Counted from the stretch's first letter, positions 1-12,010 are shown. The stretch is DNA of 25,000 bases from Chrysomallon squamiferum (GCA_012295275.1 CM022677.1:26930044-26955043), one strand, 5' to 3'. The notes: generated by a model from the letters alone, not told the origin. A program made the numbers and translations.

Positions 1-160
1 CAATCATAATCATAGAAATAGGAGACATTCTAACACAAGGTTGTCAATCATAATCATAGAAATAGGAGACATTCTAACAGCAGGTTGTCAATCACAATCA
101 TAAAAATAGGAGACATTCTAACAGCAAGTTGTCAATCATAATCATAGAAACAACAGATGT
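1..160. repeat. 44-bp minisatellite, about 3.5 units
   Basis: Three full units starting at 1, 45 and 89 and a partial unit from 133 share the core AGGAGACATTCTAACA. It lies left of the lectin exon and so probably in that gene's intron. A short AT run follows at about 164-180. Confidence 0.85.
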
Positions 161-958
161 ATACACATATATATATATATCAACAGGTTAACTTGAAATA
201 TAAATTAATATTGCACTAGGCAATATCTTAGATCCAGTGAATGAAACTGGTATTGCAGAAAAATAAAAAAAGAAAATAGCATTTACAGCAGTCGTGATTT
301 AAAAACATTAAAACTGTAGATTAAATAATAGAAACAAAACAAAAATAAGTCGATTGTAAAATTACATTAGAAAAAGGGAAAGAGATATTTAATACTTCGG
401 CAATGATTTTACTGGAAACATTATAGAAACAAGATACTGAACAAATTACTGTTAGAAAGTTATAAATGAATTACGTTAATAGGAGACGTTTTGAAAAGAG
501 ATACTGAAAACAAATTAGTATAACAGTGTTTAGAAACATGTATATGCATAATTACGTTATTCGGATACGTTCTGGAAATACCGACCCAAATTAATATTAC
601 ACTGTTTAGAAAATTATGGAATAATTATGTCGATAGGAGACATTCTAGAAAGAGGCTAGCAAAATATTAAAAATATTAAAACTGAATTAGAAACAAATGT
701 TGCATGAATAACACCATTTCTAGAGTAATGAAGCAAGTGGTTCAGCCAAGGAACCTTTTAAATATCATTTCCATTACATTATCATCAACCTAATCAAATC
801 ATTAATCGAGTAATCGTCATCACCATCATCATTTTCAATATAATGAACATATTAAACTTCAGCATAACAAAATACAAATAAATAAATAAATAAGAAATGT
901 GTGATGTTGTTGTCACATGAGGAGTTCTGACTGACTCGTTTCGCTTTCTTTTCCTCAG
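161..958. other. probable intron of the plus-strand lectin gene, no exon seen
   Basis: AT-rich sequence with relics of the flanking 44-bp unit (for example AGGAGAC near 482 and 625). I found no plausible coding exon. It ends in a pyrimidine-rich run and TTCCTCAG, the 3' splice site at 957-958. Confidence 0.55.
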
Positions 959-1170
959 ATTTCAGCGCGTCTGCTTGGTGGATAGGCGCCTATGAGAAAA
1001 GCGGGGCTGGGGGAAACTGGGTGTGGCAGGACGAGTCCCCTGTCGAGTATGCGCACTGGAGTCCAGGAGAACCGAAAGCCTCGGGCTGCGTTCAGCTGGT
1101 GACGTCGGTGTTAGGCTGGGACGACACCGGCTGCAGCAACAAACACAGCTACATTTGCGAACTCGTCTAA
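959..1170 (+). CDS. C-type lectin domain protein, terminal coding exon (5' part outside window)
   Basis: Carries the C-terminal half of a C-type lectin-like domain, which in this family binds carbohydrate or protein ligands, usually on secreted or membrane proteins. The exon follows a good 3' splice site (TTCCTCAG), enters with two bases completing a split codon (phase-1 intron), and encodes 69 residues to TAA at 1168-1170. In order it shows AWWIGAYE, a tryptophan-rich strand (NWVWQD), HWSPGEPK, a cysteine (SGCVQL), GWDDTGC and the terminal SYICELV. These match the CTLD WIG, EPN, WND and final cysteine positions, and both cysteines of the second disulfide are kept. The calcium-site motifs are altered (EPK for EPN, WDD for WND), so calcium-dependent sugar binding is uncertain. 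Earlier exons must lie left of the window. It faces a related lectin gene at 13047-16953 tail to tail. Confidence 0.88.
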
Positions 1171-1189
1171 GCATCTCAAAAATGTACGT

Positions 1190-1580
1190 TAACAGTGTCA
1201 GGATTCGTGTAAACTTTCTGAGAACTATTGTAAACAATCTAAGAATTCGAGTAAACACTAAAAACTCGTGTAAACTTTCTACGAAATCGTGTGAACAATC
1301 TAAGAATTCGTGTAAACTTTCTAAGAATTCATGTAAACTTTCTAAGAATTCATGTAAACTTTATAAGAATTCATGTAAACTTTCTAAGAACTCATGTAAA
1401 CTTTCTAAGAATTCATGTAAACTTTATAAGAATTCATGTAAACTTTCTAAGAACTCATGTAAACTTTCTAAAAATCGTGTAAACTTTCTAAGAACTCGTG
1501 TAAACTTTCTAAGAAAGTATATACAGAACCTAAGAAATCAAGTGTACAGTCTAGGAAATCATGTAAACAATTTACCTCAA
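1190..1580 (+). repeat. 21-bp minisatellite in the lectin 3' UTR
   Basis: About 18 units with core GTAAACTTTCTAAGAATTCA begin some 20 bases after the lectin stop codon. The centre (about 1305-1515) is regular and both ends are degenerate. Because 21 is a multiple of three it produces open frames in several registers, none in frame with the lectin domain. Confidence 0.9.
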
Positions 1581-1990
1581 CCATTAATATACAAACAATT
1601 CATTTGTAGAGTTACTGGTTTTACTACCACAGCTCTAGCTACTATTGTTATTCATACTGCTACTGCTAGTACTATTGCTGCTGCTATTACAACTGCTATT
1701 ACTACTACTGCTACAACTGCTACAACTGCTATTGCTTCTACTGATATTACAACAACTTGAGTGAAAGGTATAGCAAGAGGCCAGCATCAGTGAAATATGA
1801 AATTTGTTTAATGTTAATATTTTACCATTCTGTTATACATAACTACTGTTATTAGTACCATTCCTACTAAATGATGATGATGATGTTGATGATGATGATA
1901 AAATAATAATAAAATTTGATGAATATATATGGAATCGTGCTTCAGTTGTTTTTTAAATGTATTTTAATGAATCTATCAGTCTCTTTATTT
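1581..1990. repeat. degenerate ACT/GCT and GAT triplet repeats
   Basis: Triplets of the ACT/GCT/ATT type fill about 1616-1760 and GAT triplets 1869-1900. Nothing coding is apparent. Confidence 0.75.
1908..1913 (+). terminator. candidate polyadenylation signal AATAAA for the plus-strand lectin gene
   Basis: First clear AATAAA downstream of the lectin stop codon, about 740 bases away. Using it would place the 21-bp minisatellite inside the 3' UTR. It lies in AT-rich triplet sequence, so a chance match is possible. Confidence 0.3.
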
Positions 1991-2039
1991 CTCGGTCAGT
2001 TATTCATTTTTCCTGTCTATCTATTTGTCAATCAGTCCA

Positions 2040-2218
2040 GTTTACGTGTAAACCAAAGTTCTGTATAATGTCCGTGTGTCTGTATGTTCATACTTAGGAA
2101 TGAATACACACGTACGATTAGAATCTGCATGATATGATAGACAATTCGGGAACGCACTAATAAGAGAATGACTTCCAGAAGACGCTAATGAGACTCGAAC
2201 GCGTGACCCATTTGACCG
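2040..2218. other. unique spacer with a tRNA T-arm-like motif on the minus strand
   Basis: Non-repetitive sequence. GACTCGAAC at 2192-2200 is the reverse complement of a GTTCGAGTC box, like the B box of tRNA genes and tRNA-derived SINEs. No cloverleaf is visible. Confidence 0.3.
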
Positions 2219-2585
<367 letters not shown>

Positions 2586-2984
2586 AGCAGAACAAAAGAA
2601 AAAAAATAAAAAATTTAAACGAACATACACCAATAGACACGCAGCCATAACAACAAAAACACTAACAGATGAAAACACTGAATGAAGGCTTTGTTAAATA
2701 AATAAAAAAAGAAAGAAAATTAGAACTCTAATATCTAGAAGATTACATTTCTAAAGAAAACTAGTTATATGTACTCTGTAAACCTAAACACTGTTCACTG
2801 TTAAACAAAGCTCAAGTAAGTACCCAGGAATGTATCGTTTAACACTTAATTAAATTTGTGTGTGGCTATTTTTCTCAAAGGGAAGTCCTTTGTTTTGCCA
2901 TACAAAGACATTTCTTACTTCAGAACCGGGTCATCGCTTCAAACGACTCTGTAAAACAATACACTGCTTCAAGGAATCGGATTT
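2586..2984. other. intergenic, no gene seen
   Basis: A-rich sequence without recognisable coding features. The short plus-strand open frame from 2860 runs into the next minisatellite and looks fortuitous. Confidence 0.5.
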
Positions 2985-3535
2985 CTTGTTAATATCGTTA
3001 ACGTCTGACTTTTCGATAATATCGTTAAATATCGAGCTCCTTGGTCATATAGTCAAACATCGACCTTCTTTTAATATCGTTTATTATTTTGTTAATATCG
3101 TTAAACATCGGACTATTTGTTAATATCGTTAAATATCGAATTATTTCTTAATGTCGATAAACATTGGACTATTTGTTAATATCGTTACACATCGAACTAT
3201 TTGTTAATGTCGATAAACATTGGAATATTTGTTAATATCGTTAAATATCGAACTATTTGTAAATATCGTTCAAACATCGAACTATTTGTAAATATCGTTA
3301 AACATCGGACTATTTGTTAATGTCGATAAACATTGGACTATTTATTAATGTCGATAAACATCGAATTATTTGTTAATATCGTTAAACATCGAACTATTTG
3401 TTAATATCGTTAACATCGAACCATTTGTTAATGTCGATAAACATTGAAATAGTTGTTAATATCGTTAAACATTGAACTATTTGTTAATATCGTTAAACAT
3501 CGAACTATTTGTTAATAAACCCGTATTACTTATTA
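2985..3535 (+). repeat. 28-bp minisatellite, about 19 units
   Basis: Core TATCGTTAAACATCGAACTA with a sub-variant carrying GTCGATAAACATTGGACTA. Units are most regular at 3110-3515. The two variants interleave rather than forming separate blocks. Confidence 0.9.
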
Positions 3536-3990
3536 ATATACTTAAATATCAGACTCCTTGGTAATGTCGTTAAAAACGGGAATCTTAATAATTTTGTCAA
3601 ATATATCGGCTTTGGTTAAATATCAGCCTTTGTGATGTTTCTCTATATGACAGTTACAACTACTGCTCTTCTAGTAGCAAAACAATGTTACAATTACAAC
3701 TACTACAGCTACTATTAGTTCCTTTATTGTTGTATAAGTAGGTACTACTACAACTAAAACTACAACTACAACTACTACTACTCTACTGTTACTATTGATA
3801 TTGCTACAGCTGCTACTGCTATTATCCCTGATAATTTTACTTAAACAATAGCTACAACTACGACTACCTCAACAACTACTACAACTACAACTACTGCTAT
3901 TGCTGCCTGCTACTACCCGTGATAGTTTTTTGACAAACATCTAGTTCTCTATAATTAACATTTTTACCGACAGACATCTTTCTTTTATAC
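3536..3990. repeat. degenerate ACT/ACA triplet-rich spacer
   Basis: 3655-3925 is dominated by ACT and ACA triplets. The remainder is AT-rich with no gene visible. Confidence 0.7.
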
Positions 3991-3994
3991 AGCT

Positions 3995-4175
3995 AACATA
4001 CTAACATGAACATAGAACATACTAACATACTAACATGAACATACTAACATAAACATAACATACTAACATACTAACATGAACATACTAACATACTAACATG
4101 TATATACTAACATACTAACATGAACATTATAACATATTAACATGAACATACTAACATACTAACATGGACATACTA
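3995..4175 (+). repeat. 10-12 bp minisatellite (CATACTAACATGAA-type)
   Basis: Tandem alternation of CATACTAA and CATGAA words, with occasional GGA or TATA substitutions, over about 180 bases. Confidence 0.85.
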
Positions 4176-4589
4176 ACCTTTTGTGGTTTAGACGACCAAG
4201 TGTATTTGTTTGGCCAACTCACTGCACGTGCACAGTATAATTATCTGATCTTTATATTTCTTTTCATTTTTACTGTGAATAAAACAATACAATAAATTAT
4301 AAAATCTTGTGATCTTCTCTCTGTCTTTATGCTGTTTTGCGTTTGTTTTGTTTTTAAAACAGTGTCAATTAGTTCAGCGTATACAGACACTTTAAATGTT
4401 AAAATATCGATATCTCCAGTGTTGACTTTGCTTGCAGTAAGAAGCTAATAATAGGTGTGTTAGTTTCTAGTTAGGAAATCTATTTTCTAAATCTATTGTG
4501 TATTACGTCAGTGTGCTTTCTTTTTCTCTCTGCATGTAATCTGATGTCTGTCTATGTACTTCTATCTGTCTATCCATATACCAGAGTAC
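4176..4589. other. intergenic, no gene seen
   Basis: AT-rich spacer. Several AATAAA words near 4275-4300 could be polyadenylation signals but no upstream gene is identified. No splice-bounded coding segment was found. Confidence 0.45.
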
Positions 4590-4677
4590 TAGTTGTACTG
4601 CTACTATTACGATTACTGCCGCTACTACTACTACAGTTACTACTTAAACTACAACTACTACTACTACTACTATTACA

Positions 4678-4726
<49 letters not shown>

Positions 4727-4770
4727 TTACTACTACTACTACTACTACTACTATTACTACTACTTTCTTT
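4590..4770 (+). repeat. (ACT)n microsatellite
   Basis: Near-perfect ACT run, densest at 4650-4766. It gives poly-Leu, poly-Tyr and poly-Val frames that are not genes. Confidence 0.95.
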
Positions 4771-5837
4771 CTTTGTCCATCTGATCTGTTTATTTGTCTG
4801 TCTGGCCGCCTGTCTCTCTGTGTGTGTTTAACCATATTACTATCACTGCTACTGCTTTTAATACTATTTCACTTCCTTAACTATCGCTACTGCTACACTA
4901 CTACAACTACTACTACTTATACAATTAGTACGTACACAGCTACTAATCTATGAATGTTATTATTGCTACTTGTACTAGAACTATCACTACGTCTACTAAT
5001 TCTAATATATTTGCTACAGTAACAGTACTAGTATTAATTCTATCTCTGATATTACTACTTCTACGTCTGATATTACTGGTATACCACCTCTGACATAACG
5101 TCATAAAACAAATCTCTGATAAACCGGGTTTTGTACCTCAAATAGACTAAGTGCCTGAAGAGTAGGAATAATTACCTAAAGTGCTCTGATATTACTAAGC
5201 TGTGCCATACTGTAAATTAGTGTTATCATCATCATCGTATGGCACTGATAACATCATCATTTTATTATCATTCATTATTGGTGACAGCACAAACAATATC
5301 AAATTTTTTCAATGATTATTACTACAGTACAGTACCTTTTTATAAATGCATACACTTATGTACAGTGCATATTTTTGTGACCAATATTAATAATGTTTTT
5401 AATTGATATTATTACTGAATTGTATCTATTATTACCTGAACTGTGCGTACTGTATTTATCTGTCTGTTTGCCTTTAAATTTGTTCCACTTTCTGTCAATT
5501 CTAATACATATGTTGTAACACATAGAAAATGACTTTTACCTCTGACATTACTACAGTATGGGTAACTATGCTAATGTTACTGTCCTCCTGCACTTATTTC
5601 TTTCTGATTAAAATACTGTTTCAGTCAACATTAAAATGTGTTTACATTATCATTACTACATTAGTGAAATACATAACTGCATGCAATATTACTACATTAT
5701 TACTGTATTAATGATAATGTCTTTTTTTGGGATCTTTGATAACACTCTCATAATAGACGTTTTAAAACCTCCAATATTCGCTACTTTTCGCTATTCTCTG
5801 AACGTAACCCCGCGAATACCGAGGGAATATTTGCTAC
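4771..5837. other. intergenic sequence with dispersed relics of a 21-bp unit
   Basis: Degenerate ACT/ATT-rich DNA. Isolated copies of the word TCTGATATTACTACTTCTAC (near 5040) and shorter TCTGATATTAC words (near 5183) match the array that starts at 5838. This suggests an older, decayed part of the same repeat. No convincing gene. Confidence 0.5.
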
Positions 5838-6352
5838 AGTAACAGTATCTCCTCTGATAATACTACTTCTACCTCTGATAATACTACTTCTACCTCTGAT
5901 ATTACTACTTCTACCTCTGATAATACTACTTCTATCTCTGATATTACTACTTCTACCTCTGATATTACTACATCTACCTCTGATATTACTACTTCTACCT
6001 CTGATATTACTACATCTACCTCTGATATTACTACTTCTACCTCTGATATTACTACTTCTACCTCTGATATTACTACATCTACCTCTGATATTACTACATC
6101 TACCTCTGATATTACTACTTCTACCTCTGATATTACTACATCTACCTCTGATATTACTACATATACCTCTGATATTACTACTTCTACCTCTGATATTACA
6201 ACATCTACCTCTGATATTACTACTTCTACCTGATATTACTACTTCTACCTCTGATATTACTACTTCTACCTCTCATATTACTACATCTACCTCTGATATT
6301 ACTACATCTACCTCTGATATTACTACATCTACCTCTGATATTACTACTGATG
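5838..6352 (+). repeat. 21-bp minisatellite, about 24 units
   Basis: Core TCTGATATTACTACTTCTAC repeated with point changes (AAT/ATT, ACT/ACA). One unit near 6228 lacks two bases, which breaks the open frame. One frame reads as a Ser/Thr/Asp-rich heptad (SDITTST) but has no start codon. Confidence 0.93.
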
Positions 6353-6707
6353 TTACTAGAATTAGCGGCCCTACGACCACATCATTTCTGAAGTGACAGT
6401 GAAAATGAATAAAAACATCTGCACAAAACCACTGAAATAAAACAACAACATCAAGATCTAAATACCCGAGTCAACATAAATAAACAAATAAATAAATAAA
6501 TAAACAAATAACAAACAAAAATAAATAATAAATAAACAAATAAACAAACAAATAAATAAATAAATAAACAAATAAATAAATAAATAACTAAACAAATAAA
6601 TAAAATAAAGTTTTTTAAGAGCTACATATTTTTTTAAAATTTTTTTTTTACTAATAAGGCATCTTTTCAGATGTATATATTATTGTTATTGTTTTATTAT
6701 TATTATT

Positions 6708-6743
<36 letters not shown>

Positions 6744-6941
6744 GCTGATCTTGTTTAATTTTACATTGTATGGAAATTTAAAGATATCCACTCTCACACT
6801 ATATGTAATTTGTAAAACTTATTACGTTAAGAGTTGTCGTTCTTGGCTGACAGACTAATGCCTGTGTTAAGTGGTGTTCACAGTAGAAAACACAGAGAGC
6901 GAGTGATGACTAACTTACTGGAACTGGAAAACATTGAACGT
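6353..6941. other. spacer with AAAT/AAAC and TTA/TTG repeats, no gene seen
   Basis: AAAT and AAAC tetranucleotides fill about 6476-6605, and TTA then TTG triplets fill 6690-6745. The rest is AT-rich and non-coding in appearance. Confidence 0.65.
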
Positions 6942-7196
6942 GCTAATCACGTTATAACGTATTCTAATCACGTTATAACGTATTCTAATCACGTTATAAC
7001 TTATTCTAATCACGTTATAACTTATTTTAATCACGTTATAACTTATTATAATCACGTTATAACTTATTCTAATCACGTTATAACGTATTCTATTCACGTT
7101 ATAACTTATTCTAATCACGTTATAACGTATTCTAATCACGTTATAACTTATTTTAATCACGTTATAACTTATTCTAATCATGTTATAACTTATTCT
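6942..7196 (+). repeat. 21-bp minisatellite containing a 12-bp palindrome
   Basis: About 12 units of TATTCTAATCACGTTATAAC plus one base. Units of the GTA type contain the perfect palindrome ACGTTATAACGT; CTT-type units carry an imperfect version. Both strands are open through it (NHVITYS on plus), which follows from the 21-bp period. Confidence 0.93.
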
Positions 7197-7285
7197 TTCC
7201 CCGCACTGTATACCACACGAGATCCAAGTACAGAATTACCGGTGCTGTCAAGGGGCGTAACTTCTTCTGTCTTGTGCGTTTTATA

Positions 7286-7344
<59 letters not shown>

Positions 7345-8002
7345 GGTAAAATAATAATTATAAAATAAATAAATAAATAAATAAATAAATAAATACAGCA
7401 ATCATATATACATACGAAGGAACAAACAATGAATCAAACAAATAAAAAAAATAAATAAAAAAAATTGGTTCAAAACGTTTTGCTAATTCTAGAACAGCTC
7501 CCGTTGTAAATGGCGACATTTTCCATGCATTTGGAGAAAAGAACGAACGCAATCGCAGAAAAATCAACGATCTTAGTATCTTTATATATTTCCGTCAACA
7601 CCACATCACCCACCTTTCTTTCAATAAAATTACTCAAGCATGATAAACAATGACAACTAATCAAAAACAAGAACGAAAGTTATAGCGACGAAAAATAACC
7701 TCAACCATTATGACGTCATAATGCACTTACGTTTCACGTTTGAACCGCAGTTATTGACTGTAGGTAGGTAGTAGGTAGTATGTAGGTATCGGATATGTAT
7801 GTATGTATATTTTCGTGTGTTTGTATATATCTATGTTTGTATGAATGATGTTTGTTTCTTTATATGTCTTTTGTCTTTATTTATTTATTTTATTTATTTA
7901 TTTATTTATTTGCTTATTTATTTCTTTTATTTATTTATTTGCTTATTTATTTCTTTCTTTCTTTCTTTATTTTATGTTTATTATTTTTTCCTTGCTTGTT
8001 TG

Positions 8003-8062
<60 letters not shown>

Positions 8063-8224
8063 GTGTTATTGTTATGAGAGTGTGTTTGGGTGTGTCTGTA
8101 ACGTACTTATGGCACTGTTTTATAAACATATAAAATACAAAACACGTACGAGCAGTGTCTTTAGAGCTGCGGTTAGGTATTTAGAGAGACAGATACGTCA
8201 GTTCTGGTAATATTTAGAGCGGCA
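7197..8224. other. spacer with AAT, AAAT, TTTA and TTA microsatellites
   Basis: (AAT)n at about 7286-7341, AAAT repeats at 7366-7394, TTTA/TTTC repeats at 7880-7985 and (TTA)n at 8005-8062. Unique sequence at 7470-7800 and 8065-8224 shows no recognisable gene. An 18-bp palindrome lies at 7706-7723. Confidence 0.7.
7706..7723. promoter_or_regulatory. 18-bp perfect palindrome centred on a CRE core (TGACGTCA)
   Basis: CATTATGACGTCATAATG equals its own reverse complement. Its centre is the full CREB/ATF consensus TGACGTCA. No promoter is identified next to it, so function is open. Confidence 0.4.
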
Positions 8225-11098
8225 CTAAATGAGACGGATTGACAGTTCAGTGCAATCAGACGGGTTGACAGTTCAGTGCAATCAGACGGGTTGACAGTTC
8301 AGTGCAGTCAGACTGGTTGACAGTTCAGCGCAATCAGACGGGTTGACAGGTCAGCGAAATCAGACGGGTTGACAGAACAGTGCAATCAGACGGGTTGACA
8401 GGTCAGTGCAATCAGACGGGTTGACAGTTCAGTGCAATCAGACGGGTTGACAGTTCAGTGCAATCAGACGGGTTGACAGTTCAGTGCAATCAGACGTGTT
8501 GTTAGTTCAGTGCAATCAGACGGGTTGTTAGTTCAGTGCAATCAGACGGGTTGTTAGTTCAGTGCAATCAGACGTGTTGTTAGTTCAGTGCAATCAGACG
8601 GGTTGTTAGTTCAGTGCTATCAGACGGGCTGTTCAGACGGGTTGTTAGTCAGTTTGTTAGTTCAGTGCAATCAGACGGGTTGTTAGTTCAGTGCAATCAG
8701 ACGGGTTGTTAGTTCAGTGCAATCAGACGGGTTGTTAGTTCAGTGCAATCAGACGGGTTGTTAGTTCAGTGCAATCAGACGGGTTGTTAGTTCAGTGCAA
8801 TCAGACGGGTTGTTAGTTCAGTCAATCAGACGGGTTGTTAGTTCAGTGCAATCAGACGGGTTGTTAGTTCAGTGCAATCAGACGGGTTGTTAGTTCAGTG
8901 CAATCAGACGGGTTGTTAGTTCAGTGCAATCAGACGGGTTGTTAGTTCAGTGCAATCAGACGGGTTGTTAGTTCAGTGCAATCAGACGGGTTGTTAGTTC
9001 AGTGCAATCAGACGGGCTTGTTAATCAGACGACGTTGTTAGTTCAGTGCAATCAGACGGGTTGTTGTTCAGTGCAATCAGACGGGTTGTTAGTTCAGTGC
9101 AATCAGACGGGCTCACGGGTTGACAGTTCAGACGGGTTGCAATCAGACGGGTTGACAGTTCAGTGCAATCAGACGTGTTGTTAGTTCAGTGCAATCAGAC
9201 GTGTTGTTAGTTCAGTGCAATCAGACGTGTTGTTAGTTCACTGCAATCAGACGTGTTGTTAGTTCAGTGCTATCAGACGGGCTGTTAGTTCAGTGCTATC
9301 AGACGGGCTGTTAGTTCAGTGCTAGACGGGTGTCAGACGGGGTTGTTAGTTCAGTGCAATCAGACGGGTTGTTCAGTTCAATCAGACGGGTTGTTAGTCA
9401 GACGGGTTGTTAGTTCAGTGCAATCAGACGGGTTGTTAGTTCAGTGCAATCAGACGGGTTGTTAGTTCAGTGCAATCAGACGGGTTGTTAGTTCAGTGCA
9501 ATCAGACGGGTTGTTAGTTCAGTGCAATCAGACGGGTTGTTAGTTCAGTGCAATCAGACGGGTTGTTAGTTCAGTGCAATCAGACGGGTTGTTAGTTCAG
9601 TGCTAAGTGTCAGACGGGTTGTTAGTTCAGTGCAATCAGACGGGTTGTTAGTTCAGACGGGTTGTTAGTTCAGTGCAGACGGGTTGTTAGTTCAGTGCAA
9701 TCAGACGGGTTGTTAGTTCAGTCAATCAGACAGACGGTTGTTAGTTCAGTGCAATCAGACGGGTTGTTAGTTCAGTGCAATCAGACGGGTTGTTAGTTCA
9801 GTGCTATCAGAATCAGACGGGCTGTTAGTTCAGTGCAATCAGACGGGTTGTTAGTTCAGTGCAATCAGACGGGCTGTTAGTTCAGTGCAATCAGACGGGT
9901 TGTTAGTTCAGTGCAATCAGACGGGTTGTTAGTTCAGTGCAATCAGACGGGTTGTTAGTTCAGTGCTAAGTGTCAGACGGGTCTGTTAGTTCAGTGCAAT
10001 CAGACGGGTTGTTAGTTCAGTGCAGTCAGACGGGTTGTTAGTTCAGTGCTATCAGACGGGTTGTTAGTTCAGTGCAATCAGACGGGTTGTTAGTTCAGTG
10101 CAATCAGACGGGTTGTTAGTTCAGTGCAATCAGACGGGCTGTTAGTTCAGTGCAATCAGACGGGTTGTTAGTTCAGTGCAAGGTGTCAGACGGGTTGTTA
10201 GTTCAGTGCTATCAGACGGGTTGTTAGTTCAGTGCTATCAGACGGGTTGTTAGTTCAGTGCAATCAACGTCAGACAGTGCTGTTAGTTCAGTGTTCAGTG
10301 CTATCAGACGTCAGACGGGTTGTTAGTTCAGTGCTATCAGACGGGCTGTTAGTTCAGTGCTAAGTGTCAGACGGGCTGTTAGTTCAGTGCAATCAGACGG
10401 GTTGTTAGTTCAGTGCTATCAGACGGGTTGTTAGTTCAGTGCAATCAGACGGGTTGTTAGTTCAGTGCTAAGTGTCAGACGGGTTGTTAGTTCAGTGCTA
10501 AGTGTCAGACGGGCTGTTAGTTCAGTGACGGGCTGTTAAGTGCTAAGTGTCAGACGGGTTGTTAGTTCAGTTCAGTGCAATCAGACGGGTTGTTAGTTCA
10601 GTGCAATCAGTTCGGTGTTGTTAGTTCAGTGCAATCAGACGGGTTGTTTCAGTTCAGTTCAGACGGGTTGTTAGTTCATCAGACGGGTTGTTAGTTCAGT
10701 GCAATCAGACGGGTTGTTGTTCAGACGGGTTGTTAGTTCAGTGCTATCAGACGGGTTGTTAGTTCAGTGCAATCAGACGTGTTGTTAGTTCAGTGCAATC
10801 AGACGGGTTGTTAGTTCAGTGCAATCAGACGTGTTGTTAGTTCAGTGCTAAGTGTCAGACGGGTTGTTAGTTCAGTGCTATCAGACGGGTTGTTAGTTCA
10901 GTGCAATCAGACGGGTTGTTAGTTCAGTGCAATCAGACGGGTTGTTAGTTCAGTGCAATCAGACGGGTTGTTAGTTCAGTGCTATCAGACGGCAATCAGA
11001 CGGGTTGTTAGTTCAGTGCAATCAGACGGGTTGTTAGTTCAGTGCAATCAGACGGGTTGTTAGTTCAGTGCAATCAGACGGGCTGTTAGTTCAGTGCA
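8225..11098 (+). repeat. 26-bp satellite array, about 110 units
   Basis: Core GTTAGTTCAGTGCAATCAGA in a 26-bp unit over 2.87 kb. Units before about 8490 mostly read GGTTGACAG; later units read GGTTGTTAG, with a second GACAG patch near 9115-9160. Truncated and rearranged units (for example a TAAGTGTCAGACGGG variant) cluster at 9290-10860. There are no unique spacers, so it is not a CRISPR array. Confidence 0.97.
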
Positions 11099-11275
11099 TG
11101 TGTGTGTGTCCGTGTACGTGGGTGTGTATGTATGTGTGTAGGCAGGTGCAAAGTGGGACACAGATCAATGCGACCGCGGAGTACTAACTGGAACAGGAAA
11201 TAGCCGAAAGCAAGCAGCGAGGAGAATTAACATGTATCAGTTTACGTCGCAGAAGTATTCGATATGTTTTATCAA
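11099..11275. other. TG-rich and unique spacer between two arrays
   Basis: A short TG-rich stretch (11098-11145) is followed by unique sequence with more G+C than its surroundings. No splice-bounded coding segment is visible. Confidence 0.4.
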
Positions 11276-11455
11276 TCGACGTAAAGAAATCAGCGAGGTA
11301 AAGAAATCAGCGAGGTAAAGAAATCAGCGAGGTAAAGAAATCAGCGAGGTAAAGAAATCAGCGAGGTAAAGAAACCAGCGAGGTAAAGAAACCAGCGAGG
11401 TAAAGAAATCAGCGAGGTAAAGAAATCAGCGAGGTAAAGAAATCAGCGAGACTTT
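11276..11455 (+). repeat. 17-bp minisatellite, about 10 units
   Basis: Unit GTAAAGAAATCAGCGAG, nearly invariant apart from two units with ACCAG in place of ATCAG. The unit junction reads GAG|GTAAAG, which resembles a 5' splice site. Confidence 0.92.
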
Positions 11456-12010
11456 GCAGGTGAATGAAATCAGAGACAGGCAGTGACGACAGCGATTGTT
11501 AACGTTGTGAACACAGACCACGTGATGATCTCACTGAGCACAGTCTCAGTGGCTAACTGTTAGTTCAGTACAAACATTGGTCTAGCACGCCTTTCGTGGA
11601 CAGCCTCTGATATCAGCTAGAACGTTATGACCAACAAACGATTCAGTTAGGGGTATATGACGTCAAAATGAAAAAAAAGTACATTTTCAGAATCCTTTGA
11701 AACATAACTCTTGTGTATAATGATATATGTGTGTGTCTGTATTTGTGTCTGATTAAGTATGTGTGCGCGTTTGTGTATGATGTCAGTAAAGTTATATAAA
11801 TCGAGTTAAGAATTATTTAAAAGATCATATAATAACTATTAGATGTATAAAACTTTTTATTTATTTTATTTTCCTAATAACCATTTGACGAAACTAGAGA
11901 GGCTTGCTGGTAGGAAATCTTACCTTGTCAGTTAGTAAATGTCTGCTACATTCACCTTTTTATCCAAGGCAGAGATTTGTAACCAGTCATAGTGAACTTG
12001 TAGAGACAGA
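11456..12010. other. intergenic, no gene seen
   Basis: Unique sequence. A lone CTGTTAGTTCAGT word near 11558 matches the 26-bp satellite unit. A CRE core TGACGTCA occurs at 11658-11665. Confidence 0.45.

Noticed and set aside
1023-1760. 245-codon plus-strand open frame starting inside the lectin exon
   Set aside because: It is in the wrong frame for the CTLD, and most of it is the 21-bp minisatellite and ACT triplets.
5808-6230. Ser/Thr-rich mucin-like open frame (SDITTST heptads)
   Set aside because: No start codon or splice entry, an upstream stop, and a two-base deletion in one unit breaks the frame.
6834-7286. 150-codon open frame with NHVITYS repeats
   Set aside because: It depends on a TTG start or an internal ATG and consists mainly of the 21-bp array; the antisense strand is also open through the same array.
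7470-7670. 66-codon minus-strand open frame
   Set aside because: No recognisable motif, no splice or promoter context; probably chance in an AT-rich spacer.
8225-11098. CRISPR array
   Set aside because: The units are contiguous with no unique spacers, the genome is eukaryotic, and there are no cas genes.
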